Positions 45,310-54,876 of a DNA stretch of 64,000 nt are shown in pieces. Position numbers and translations under genes: made by a program. A model generated the notes under the pieces. That model worked only from the letters and a program-made list of their open reading frames with translations. It was not told the DNA's origin and searched no databases. The stretch is taken from positions 32,854,001 through 32,918,000 of the forward strand of contig BSBM01000372.1 of assembly GCA_027924585.1 (NCBI GenBank), given 5' to 3'. This DNA is from Larix kaempferi. Lineage: Eukaryota; Streptophyta; Pinopsida; Pinales; Pinaceae. Every line of letters begins with the position of its first letter. The stretch's first letter is position 1.

Positions 45310-46420
45310 ATAAGCGCGCGACCGCCTCCTGCGGGACAAACTCATGAATTTCACCCGCCGTTTGCGGAAGGTTACGCTGAAAGATTCCACCGTTTCGAAG
45401 GGAAATGGCAAATGGCTCCCGCAAGCTTTTCGAAAAGCGCTCGGCGGGGTTTCGGGAAGAATATCGCCAACGCTTCCGCGGGGTTTCGGGCGGGTTTCGC
45501 GAATGGTTTCCGCAAAAGACTGTCGCAGCCGTGGAAGGGAAATCGAAAAAACGTCCGGCAATAGTTCAAGTCTTTTCGGAAAGATATCGTGGCGGCTTCC
45601 GCTGTTTCAGGAGTTTCTCACGAACGGTTCCCGCAAAAGAAAAAATTTCTAAGTCTTGGCCGGGCTTCGGGAGTGCTTCCGAAGTTGCGCAATTGGCTTC
45701 CGCGGAACGGATTGGTGAATTTCTCCGTTGTTTCGGAACGGATGAGCGAATGGTTCCGCAATAAGTCTTTCGGCGGGCTTCGAAAAGATAACGCAAATTT
45801 AAGAAAAGCTTCTAAGTCTTCGCGGGCTTTCGGAAAAATACGGTGAAGGTTTCCGCAATAGACTTCCGCCATCGCGGAAAGAAAACCTGAATGGTTCCAC
45901 AACTTTTCTCGCCGGGCTTGCGGGAAGGTAACGTGAAGGCTTCCGCGAAGGCTCGGGAAGAATATCGCCAACGCTTCCGCAACTTCAAGACTTAAAGATT
46001 TTTGAAAAAAGAGACTAAGTTACTTGGCGGATTCGGGGAAGGTTGGCGAATTTCATCCGCAAGTTTTGGGCGGCTTTCTTCAATTCTTCCGTCGTTTCGA
46101 AAGGAATTCGTCAAATATTTCTGCAACCTTTTCAACAATAATTTCGAAGCCTTTTCGGGAGACTTATGCAAACGGCTCCCGCCGTTTCGGGAGGAAAATT
46201 CAGACGGTTCCGCAGGCTTTCTTCAGTCGTTCCGCGAACTTACAAAAATTTCTAAGTCTCTTTTTTCGAGAAGCTTAAACAAATGGCTTCCGCCGTTTCA
46301 GGAGGTAACCTTGAATGCTTCCGCAACTGCGGGGATTTATAAAATCGTTTCGCGATTTCCAAGAAGACTTCATGGATTTGAATCTTTTAGAGGAAGGAAG
46401 ACTTGGAGAGGTTCATAGCG
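45310..46420. repeat. CpG-rich TTCCGC/GCGGAA hexamer block (3' LTR)
   Basis: About 1.1 kb with many degenerate short units such as GGCTTCCGCCGTTTCGGGAG and GGTTCCGCA. I count roughly 15-17 TTCCGC or GCGGAA hexamers plus many TTTCGGG words. The surroundings are AT-rich and CpG-poor. ORFs on both strands here arise from the lack of TA-containing stops and are not taken as genes. It lies in the U3 part of the LTR. Confidence 0.8.
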
Positions 46421-46599
46421 AGATTTTCTGTTACAAAACAAAGTTAAAAGCTGGGAAAGGCCTCTTAAGGCAGCCGTTCTAAAAATTAAAGGAGGGGCCC
46501 CAATATGTACAAAATTTTGGGGAGGGATGTTGCTACAACAATAATGGCGAGTCGCTGGCGAACACAGATCTCTGAAAAATTCCTCTTCATGGTCCGAAA

Positions 46600-47543
46600 C
46601 CTCATCAAAGACATCCATCTTAGGTGCAATACTCAGCTGAGCATTTGAATTCCTGTGAAGGGAGGATGCACTTCTCCTACTATCCATTTGGGAAAGGGGA
46701 GATTTGACCGAGACATCTTTACAACTCTCAAAGGGCCGACATATGAGGTTCATTTTAGAAGGTTCATCTTTCAAATGGTTACTACTGTCTAACTCCACAG
46801 GATTTGCAACACTTTCTCATGGACATTATTTCTCTTGTTCCTCATTCCCATGCTGCTTGCATCCTTTTGGATGTTTGTACTTTGGACAGCTTATCTGTTT
46901 GAGCCTTCCAGAGATATTTTCTTTTGGACATGATCTTTGATTTAGGCTCCTCAATCCATAATGTCCTTTTGTGTGAGTTAGAAATTTTACTGATTTGATC
47001 AAGCCTCACGGACGGAGAGGAGCCTATTTTGGGCTGAGCCTTTTGGACAACCTTCTTGATTTTACATGTCTTTTGCTTTTGTCTCAGCCATGCTTTAATT
47101 GAGGCGAGAATCTCTGGAAAACAGACTCTTGAGGATAAGCCATTTTGGCTGTTAAATTTGCAGCATGGAGTCATTTCAATACCCTATGTCCTCAAGATGT
47201 GCTACTTTCCATGGGTCCAACTTTAATAGCCTTCTTGAGATGCCTTTAAGTGTGAGAGTGAGTGGAGCCCAGAGATAGTAATGAAGATGGTCATGGGTCT
47301 CTGCTATTTTAAACAGGATTAGTGTGACTATCAAAGTAGGCTTCCTTTCTTCTGAACATTTCAGCGAGAGCACAACAGACAAACTTTATTCAAGCATAGT
47401 TCCGGACTCATGGGTTGCGAGATTTCTTTGAGAGACTTATCCTCGATGAGGAACTCAAACAAAAGGGATTTCAGACAATAAAACTTGTTGCAAAGGTTCA
47501 AATGACAATGAAAGAAACAAAATGGCCGAAAATAAAGCAACAA
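46600..47543 (-). pseudogene. Possible extra ORF downstream of integrase in element F
   Basis: Three short minus-strand frames follow one another (47382-47176, 47174-46842, 46798-46370). The first two join smoothly if one base is skipped near 47180 (HLEDIG then MTPCCKFNSQNG), which suggests a single broken gene. The second part is strongly basic (KAWLRQKQKTCKIKKVVQKA; SKIMSKRKYLWKAQ). The third has MDVFDEVSDHEEEFF. I see no signal peptide or membrane segment to support an env-like role, and I do not recognise a family. It could also be degenerate non-coding sequence. Confidence 0.35.
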
Positions 47544-47584
47544 TAAAAGAAAACTTTATTTATGTACAGGAAGTCTCAAAGAGA

Positions 47585-48700
47585 CTATGTGAAGTATTGT
47601 TTCAGGGCGAGGCCATTGAGAGGAAGGGCTACTTCTTCTCCCTCGAGATTTGTCAATTTATAAGTGGATGGGCCTAATTTCGCCGAAATTTGGTACGGGC
47701 CTACCCATAGATGTTGAAATTTCGTATGCATTCCTTTTCCTTCGTGATTATGGTCCCATTTCAGGACTAAGTCCCCAACTTCAAAACTTCTTTTACCGGA
47801 CTTCCTCTTATCGAACCATCTCTTAACTATGTCTTGGTGTTGATGGAATCGATCTTTAGCTTTCTGTCGGGCTTCTTCAAGTTGAAGCAGGGTATTGATC
47901 CTAGATTCCAAGGCTTGGCTACCAGAACCGCGAGAGGCTTGGGATAACTGCAAGGATGGGATTAAGATGTTTGGAGGAAGGATGGATTCCTTGCCATAGA
48001 CAAGAGTGAAAGGGGAAACACCTAAAGCGTTCTTTGGGGTCACCCTATCTGCCCATAAGGCGTTTGGGAGAGCTACATGCCAACTTTTCTGGTTTTCTAT
48101 CACAGTCTTCTTAAGAATTCGAATCAGATTCTTGTTCGAGGATTCAGCTAATCCGTTCCCCTGAGGATAATAATTGGCTAAATAATGCAACTTAATTCCC
48201 CATTCATAAATAAATTCATTTATCTTGCAAGATGAAAAATAAGTAGCATTATCAAAAACAAGGGAAATTGGAACCCCAAACCTGGTTATGATGTTCTCTT
48301 TTAAGAAGATGATGACTGCGTCTTCATTGATCTTGTGTAAAGGGATAGCCTCCGTCCATCTAGTGAAGTAGTCAGTAGCCGTCAGGATGTATCGATGTTG
48401 CAACAAAGAATTTGGATTTATTTCTCCGATAACATCTATACTCCACTGCTCGAAAGGCTCAGAGATGATAACTGGCTGCAAGGGACCTGCTGCCTTAGGT
48501 AATTTCCCGACACTTCTTTGACATACATCACAGTTTCATGCATACGTGTGGGCATCTCGGAAAAGAGTGGGCCAATAATAACTATCTCTCAGTATCTTGT
48601 GTGCCGTCGTCTCTCCTGAATAATGTCCACCTGCGGGGCCATAATGCAATTCTTTGACAACTTTGTTTGCATCTTCCCTTTCCAAACATCTAAGGAAAAC
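47585..48700 (-). pseudogene. pol: Element F integrase
   Basis: Gypsy integrase inserts the cDNA into chromosomes. The zinc region reads HYGPAGGHYSGETTAHKILR, then YYWPTLFRDAHTY and NCDVCQRSVGK. A TGA stop (48536-48538) sits where Arg is usual (CGA to TGA). The core shows WSIDVIGEI (Asp), SLVFDNATYF (Asp) and NGLAESSNKNL (Glu). The last two acids are separated by exactly 35 residues, so the D,D35E triad is intact. The C-terminus runs to FQHLWVGPYQISAKLGPSTY and LKQYFT, ending at 47585. I see no chromodomain, in line with a Tat-type element. Confidence 0.92.
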
Positions 48701-48949
48701 TCCATCATAATTCTTCCTTAAAAGTATCCCATCAATGATTTGATAAGGTGATGATTTCAAGCGAAGTTCCCTTCTTTGCTTAGAGTTCCAGTGCTCAAGT
48801 AGATATCCCTGCTGTAAATAGTGCACCAGATCCCTATACCATGACTGGGGAGTTGTGAAGATATGACATACTTCAACCGAATTTAGCTCAGCTTCGTTCT
48901 TCCAATGTTGTTCTTCATCAGTCGAGTTTCCCTCAAGTAACTTGCACAG

Positions 48950-49340
48950 GCCTTGTCCTTTGATGATTGTGGCTGGTTTAAATTCCAAATCATATTCCTG
49001 AAGAGCTGTGACCCAGTTTGCTCTCCTTTCTCCCAATTCCTTTTGAACGAAAAGATATCTAACAGCTGGGTGGGGAACTATAACTTTATTTATTTTCTTA
49101 AGAATATAAGGCCTGAAATGCTTGACTGCTTTGAAGACCACATATGCATGCTTGTCAACCACGGGATAGTTCAGCTCAGCCCCTGCAGACTAGTGCTCAT
49201 AAACGAAATTGGGTATTCGTCCCCCAGCTCCACCTTTTGCGTGAGTACAGCTACGAGGGAGTCATCCGAAGCAAAGGTATACAAGATGAAATCCTTATCA
49301 AAATCGGGGCTCCTTAAGGAAGGAGCCTTAGCTATAGCTG
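48950..49340 (-). pseudogene. pol: Element F ordinary RNase H, catalytically dead
   Basis: This follows the RT as in all Ty3/gypsy elements. FILYTFASDDS has Phe where the first catalytic Asp (LYTDAS) should be. AELNYPVVDKHAY has Asp for the usual Glu. VPHPAVRYL replaces TDHxxL. IKGQGLCKLL replaces the final VADALSR. All four acidic positions are changed. A one-base deletion near 49165 (LQGLS, then AELNYP in another frame) adds a frameshift. The fold may survive as a connection domain, as in Tat-lineage and vertebrate retroviral enzymes. Confidence 0.85.
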
Positions 49341-50320
49341 CCTTGATATCTCTAAATGCGTCCTTTTCCAAGTCTGTCCACTTAAACTGGATGCTTTGTT
49401 TAACCATTTGTTGCAATGGTTTAACAATTTGTGCGAAATCTAGGACAAATCTGCGAACAAAATTGATAGTGCCCATGAAGGAATGCATCGATTTCTTGTT
49501 GTAAGGCATTGGAATCTTATTGATAGCTTGGACTCTTTCTTGATCTATTGACACTCCCCCTTTAGAGATGATATGACCCAAGAGCTTACCTTCGGGAACA
49601 GCAAATACGCTCTTCTTGGGATTCAAAGAAATACCGTATTTTCGACAACGATCAAAGATATGCTTTAGATGAACAACATGATCTTCCCTTTTCTTTGAGA
49701 AGACTGTCACATCATCTAAGTAAACAACAACACATTGCCCACCCAATCCTCAGAAGGCAATAACCATCACCCTTTGGAATGTGGCTCCTGCGTTTATCAG
49801 ACCAAAAGGCATCCTCCTGTATGCAAAAGTTCCCCACTTAGTTCAGAAAGTAGTCTTGAGACGATCTTCTTCAGCTACTAATACTTGATTGTAGCCAGAG
49901 AAACCATCGAGAAGAGAAAAAAGTTCGGATCCTGACACCATTTGAAGGATTTGTTCCATTGAAGGGACGGGGTAGTTGTCTTTATCCGAAGCTCTGTTTA
50001 AATTTCTGAAATCTACACACAGCCTTATCTCTCCTGACTTCTTTCTTACGGAAACCAAGTTTGCAACCCATTCAGAATGCTGGACCTTAAAGATTATCTT
50101 AGCGTCCAGGAGCTTCTTTAATTCCTTTTGAATCAGCGGTTCTAGAGTAGGATGCATCCTTCTTAACTGCTGCTGAAATGGCTTGACACCCGCTTTCATT
50201 GGTATAACATGCTGAATAATGCGGACGTCATACGTTTTCAGATCTTCATAGGTCCATGCAAAAACATCCTTGTATTGTTTAAACAATTTGATGAATCTAT
50301 CTCTTTCTCCTGGTGAACAA
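49341..50320 (-). pseudogene. pol: Element F reverse transcriptase
   Basis: Motifs in order: PFQQQLRRMHPTLEPLIQKE, GEIRLCVDFRNLNRASDKDN, FSLLDGFSGYNQV (motif A Asp), then TTF with a TGA in place of Trp (near 49842), RRMPFGLINAGATFQRVM, another TGA in AF.GL where Arg CGA is usual (near 49753), and VVYLDDVTVFS with the catalytic Asp pair at about 49711-49722. The thumb region follows (LGHIISKGGVSIDQERVQAI). Two point nonsense mutations are the only breaks inside the RT proper. Confidence 0.93.
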
Positions 50321-50689
50321 CATTTGCCAAGGTTGACAAATTTTGGTTCTGCCTCGGTACCCAAATTAACTAACTCATGTTGCATTGATGAGCTGTTAGT
50401 TTTGGTATTAGCTGGCCTTTTGAACTTATTTTGAAGATCGAACAGCATTTCGAGGGACCTCACCCCCTTGGGGATGAAATTTCCTTTCTCCTCATCCTTC
50501 TTCATCAAATCAACATCGTGTTCTTCTTCATCTATTGCAGCTCCTTGGAAGCTATCTTCGTTTGTTAGAAAGTTGATAATTTGTTCATCATCATCGAAGA
50601 CTCTGAAGTTTGTGATGTTATCGGGAACGGAAGGCCTGAAAATCAATTCAATTGAGCATTTATTATTTGACGGTACCAACCTAGAAGCA

Positions 50690-51057
50690 GATGTTGCTAA
50701 CAAATCAGCTACAGAATTTTGCAATCTAGGAATAGATTTTATATTGAAAGCGTCAAAATGCATAATTAAATCCCATACCTCAGCCTGATAACCCTTCAAA
50801 TGAGGTGAGAGACAATGAATGGTGTCCCTTACCTTTCTTACAACTATCTCGGAGTCACCAAATACCTTGAGGTACTTAACATTTAAGCCAATGGCCTTGT
50901 TTAATCCATGTACCAAAGCTTCATATTCAGCGGTGTTGTTAGTGCAATCAAATTCTAATCTACAAGACAAAAAATACTTGTTTCTTTTTGGATCCATTAG
51001 AACACAACCGGCTCCAGATCCTTCCAGAGTTTTAGAACCATCAAAGTATAATGTCCA
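50690..51057 (-). CDS. Element F archaeal-type RNase H, located before the RT
   Basis: Residues ~264-385 of the open frame that starts at 51846. Motifs: WTLYFDGSKTLEGSGAG (Asp269), CTNNTAEYEALVHGL (Glu307), VFGDSEIVVRKV (Asp331) and IPRLQNSVADLLATSA (Asp381). This is the full DEDD set in the arrangement of archaeal/plant type-I RNase H. The domain is open, without stops, in a frame shared with protease and the first half of RT. Tat-lineage elements are known to carry such a second RNase H, commonly placed after the RT. Here it precedes RT by about 130 residues. Confidence 0.88.
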
Positions 51058-51369
51058 GAAAATATCTTTTGATTCAACTAAGTTAGTATCTCTGTGATCT
51101 AAATCAGCAACTAGACTAACTATGTTACAATCAACATCATCAGTCCGTGAGAAATGAAGGAGATCAGACTGTTTATCTGATTCATGGCTAATGGCTTCAG
51201 ACTGATAGTTACCCGGATCTATTTCTAAGAAATAATTCCCCAGAACCGAGGATGAGAAAGCTACAGCCTCATTCTTTTCTTCTAACTGAGTTACGTTTTG
51301 CTTCATGTGAGGTTCTCTCAGGACTTTAATCTGATTCTGCCTGTTCTGATAAGGAAACCACAGATGAGA

Positions 51370-51846
51370 CCAATCAGTAGCAAAGTAGCCACTCAGCTTG
51401 GTAGACCAATCCCTACTTAAAATTAGCCCATAGGCTTCAGGAATATCGACCACCATTATGTCAATGAATTGACAGACTCTAGGGTCAGCTGATAATCTAA
51501 TGAGGACATCTTTCATCTCCCCAATTACCTTGACAGTAGTCCTATCTAATTGGATAATTTGGGCTGGAGATGGCACAGGCTGCCTGTTTATCTTTTTACA
51601 AATGGACAATGGCATAACGTTTGAGGATGCTCCAAAATCTACCAAATAGTTGTGAACATTGTGATTAAAAATTTCAAAGGTCAATAGGAATGGCAATGTT
51701 TGAGATTTAGATTTCCCACCGATGCTAGCCTCATTAATTTCGGGATTGTCTTGAGAATCTGCTAATGGAGTGCTGGTCTGGGGTTGTAGAACATGCAGCA
51801 GCTTGTCTCGTTGATGGGGCAAGCTGCACATGTCAAATATCAACAC
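51370..51846 (-). CDS. pol: Element F aspartic protease
   Basis: Residues ~50-160 of the same 667-codon open frame (51846-49843). NYLVDFGASSNVMPLSICKK carries the active-site loop as D-F-G (residues 70-72), where D-S-G or D-T-G is usual. EAYGLILSRDWSTKLSGYFA is the typical second half. Tat and Athila proteases often end in such a GR/SRDW segment. The Phe in the loop probably inactivates it. Confidence 0.8.
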
Positions 51847-52005
51847 ATTTGCTTTGACCTTCTTGATATCTTCAATAATATCGTATCCTATGTTAGATTC
51901 GTTCCCAATTCGAGCTGGCTGATCTGTTTTGCTCGTTGTGACCTTAGGTGGCTGAACTATGGTGTCAGCGCTTGGCTGCTTGGTCGTTGTTTGGATGACT
52001 TTTGG

Positions 52006-53679
52006 CTATGGTGGGATAATTGTTACGTGCCTCCTAGGCGGTTCTTTTGAAGCTTTAGGCTTATGAGGAGTTGTGCTTGGCACAGGATCCGCAATAGGGC
52101 CTTTGCTGCGAGTAGCAACATTTACGGTAGAGGGAGAGCTTTCTATGGGATCCTCTTCTGCTAATTCAGTCATAGGTACCCAATCCCATAGCACCATAGT
52201 AGTGTCCGGGGTTGGTTCCTCTAACTCAGGGCTCGATTCCTCTGGAGGATCATCTTGGTCTGGGATCTGTGAATCTAGCATTTGGTTCATGACCAAGCTC
52301 ATGGAATTAATCCATTGCGGGCAGCTCTTTTCCGAATGTGGTTCTTGATGAAAAGTGCAGAAATTTCCCCTCCTGATTTCGTTCAAGTTTAAGACAGGAG
52401 AAGTATTCATTGGTGGATGAGTTTGATCACCGTCTTCCCTTCTTTTATCAAATGGCTTGAAAGGTTTCCTAGATGTGCTAGCATCCTTGTCTTTCTCGAG
52501 ATCTACAATTTTATTAGATAATTTCTGCATCATCTTGACTACATTTTCCATGTCTGTGGATGGCTCTTCTTTACCTCTAGTGAGCAGCAAAGGTTTTTTT
52601 CTAGCTGCTGGTTTTGGCTCTGCATCTAAGGCGTGTTTAGCAATGCTATCAACTTCTTCTTCTACCTTTCTAGATTCCTCAAAGTTCTCTATCAGGGTAG
52701 TTTTCTTGGACCTTTTTACGAACATTGCAATGGGTCCTTCAAGAGCTGTAGTGTAGTATTCAATTAGAGATTCCTCCGCTGGTTTATTAGCTTCACTGAA
52801 ATTATTTAACAGCGTTGTGAATCTTTGATTGAAATCTTGAACCTTTTCTTTCTTTTCCATTCTCATGGATAAGATTTCTTTCATAAGTGTTGCCACAGTT
52901 TTTTGGTTCCCGTATTTCTTTAAAAAACATTTTTCGAATTCATCCCCACTAGAGATCGAGCTGGGTTGTAGGCTAAAGTACCAGGACGATACTTTTGGCT
53001 CGAATGTATATGGAAACAGCCTGCAGACTACATCTTCATGCTGTACGTTCAAAAGGTTCAGAGCTAAGTAGAAACTTTTGAGATGGTCTTTTGCCGAAAT
53101 GGCTTTCCCTGGGTCGAACTTAGGTAAGACCTTTTCTGGATTTTTTGGAAGATTATGGAATGGCCCAGCTAGATTTAACACCCCCCTTGCTCTCCAAGCA
53201 GGTACAGCCATGTTTGGATGTGGAGAACCTGGCGGAGAATTGTACGGTGAATTCTGGGGAGTACTCTTTGGAGTGATAAGTTCTTCAAGGTTTTCTTGGT
53301 CTGAAATTTTTTCTGAGTTTTCAAGATCTGCCTTGTTAAGAGTATCTGAAATTTCTTCCAAAGTCAAATTCACAAGTTATTCAAAACTTTGAACAAGAAT
53401 CGAATATCAGGTATATTGTGGCTCTTTTCTAGGGGTACTCTTCCTAGGGAGAAAATTCACAGCGTTTAAACCACCTAGCTGCCTAACGTAGGATCTTGTA
53501 TGCCTTCTCAAATCTTCTATTTCTGTGAAAGGAACAGCGTACAAAGCTTCTTGAGGCTCAGGATCAGAAATGAGGCGTTCTTGATTTAATAATTCAAGAT
53601 CTGGGCTATTTGAAATGCTTTCTTTAAGCGGGTTTTCAGTGACATCTATGATAGTGGGAGATTTTCCTCTATCAGCCAT
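52006..53679 (-). pseudogene. gag: Element F gag
   Basis: The start MADRGKSPTIIDVTENPLKE at 53679 lies 10 bases past the primer site. After ~90 codons two stops (53407 and about 53376) interrupt, then a 455-codon frame follows. It has a Pro-rich segment (TPQNSPYNSPPGSPHPN), the capsid (NPEKVLPKFDPGKAISAKDH, LFPYTFEPKVSSWYFSLQP, FNQRFTTLLNN) and a short Cys/His motif CTFHQEPHSEKSC. That motif differs from the standard CCHC but resembles the CxxH...C form of Tat-type Gag. A stop at 52006 (IIPP, then PKVIQTTTKQ) separates it from pol, probably another point mutation in a single gag-pol frame. Confidence 0.88.
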
Positions 53680-53689
53680 GCACTTTCAG

Positions 53690-53707
53690 GCCCTCATTCT
53701 AGCGCCA
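53690..53707 (-). other. Element F primer-binding site
   Basis: The minus strand reads TGGCGCTAGAATGAGGGC, five bases after the LTR. TGGCGCTAGA is the usual start of primer sites in plant Tat/Ogre-type elements. This proves that 53713 is an LTR edge and not part of a chance duplication. Confidence 0.85.
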
Positions 53708-54876
53708 AAAACTGTTGATGCCTCGGATATCGTAGCATCAATCAGAAAGGGATTCTCCCCGATAGATTATCCCAATTAGATTATCTACCGTTTGGTATAG
53801 GGAATCCGTCCGGTTAGCAGTTCTGGCAACCGTGGGTTTGGAGTTTTATTCCAATTATACCGGTTATGGCCCAATCCACCTTTCTTTTTAAATTTTATGT
53901 TTTATAATGATGTGCAAGTGCCTAGTCTATATTTAATCTAGATGCAAGACTGAGAAAACAGATCTAAGTATAAAACTGAAATACACCTAACTATCCTTGC
54001 AAGGAGCACATTTAAAGCATGAGCAATGAGTTGTAAGAGTTATCTTTAAAGAATGAACATGCAGCCATTAAAGCTTAAAGAGAAAGCTACAGCAAGATAA
54101 AAGATCTCAGAAGATAGCTTCTAATTACAAATAACACATTTTCATTACTCATCAAAGAGAGAAGCAAGATTATTTAATCTAGATGCAAAACTGAAAGAAC
54201 AAATCTAAATCTAAAAAAAAAAAACACATGAAATAAATATAATTGTCACTGCAAGGAGCCAAATTAAAGCATGAGCAATGAGCTGTAACAGTTATCTTGA
54301 AGAAAGAACAACTAGCCATTAAATCTAAAAGAGAATGCTACAGCAGAGATGAGAGATATCAGAAGGTAGCTTCCGATTTAATGTAAACACATTCATTACT
54401 CATGAAACAAAGAATTTGTTTGCACAGAAAGGAGTGAAACCCATTTGTTGCAAAGAAATAATTCAGATAGCAAGAAAGATCTCACATTAAAGTATGGAAG
54501 TCACCAGGATAATCCAATACAAATCCATTATTCTTTCCCATGCAAAACATCCTCTCCCGGATTTTATTAGAAGATTTTACTTTCATAGAACATCCACAAG
54601 ATAGCTCGTACAAGTCTGAAAATTAAATCCCTACCAAAAGTCCTCGCAACTACTTCCTAACTTCTATTTATAATTACAAAAATTCCCTTTGGGCTGCCAC
54701 CTAGCCTTTTACACTTGTCATCTACAGGAATTTTCTTCTATAACAGACAGAATGTGACTTCCTTTTTTCATTACAGAAATTATTATAAAAGAAAATAGGG
54801 ACAGCTATCCCATAGTTCCATGTTTTACACATCTGAAAAGCCCCAAAAATACAAAAATCAGAATTAACGCTCTAAC

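Larger units (their letters stand above)
39539..46543 (-). mobile_element. Element F 3' LTR (about 7.0 kb)
   Basis: Collinear with 53713-60624 throughout at roughly 96 percent by eye. In element sense it has a CpG-rich hexamer block, a promoter-like part, a long sense ORF (44238-40713) and a ~1.2 kb AT-rich tail (40712-39539) without a gene. Its inner end is slightly altered (ACAACAATA compared with GCAACAACA at 60624), so this boundary may be off by a few bases. Confidence 0.9.

Noticed and set aside
45220-46418. Many ORFs of 65-138 codons on both strands in the CpG-rich block (also 59358-60499)
   Set aside because: High CpG content removes stop codons in all frames. The overlapping ORFs share no conserved frame, and indels between the two LTRs shift frames freely.
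39539-46543. Segmental duplication in place of LTRs to explain the two ~7 kb copies
   Set aside because: The copies lie exactly at the two ends of an element with matching TSDs, inverted termini and a primer site five bases from the inner edge. A chance duplication would not give this.
48953-49504. 183-codon plus-strand ORF
   Set aside because: Antisense shadow of the element F RNase H/RT region.
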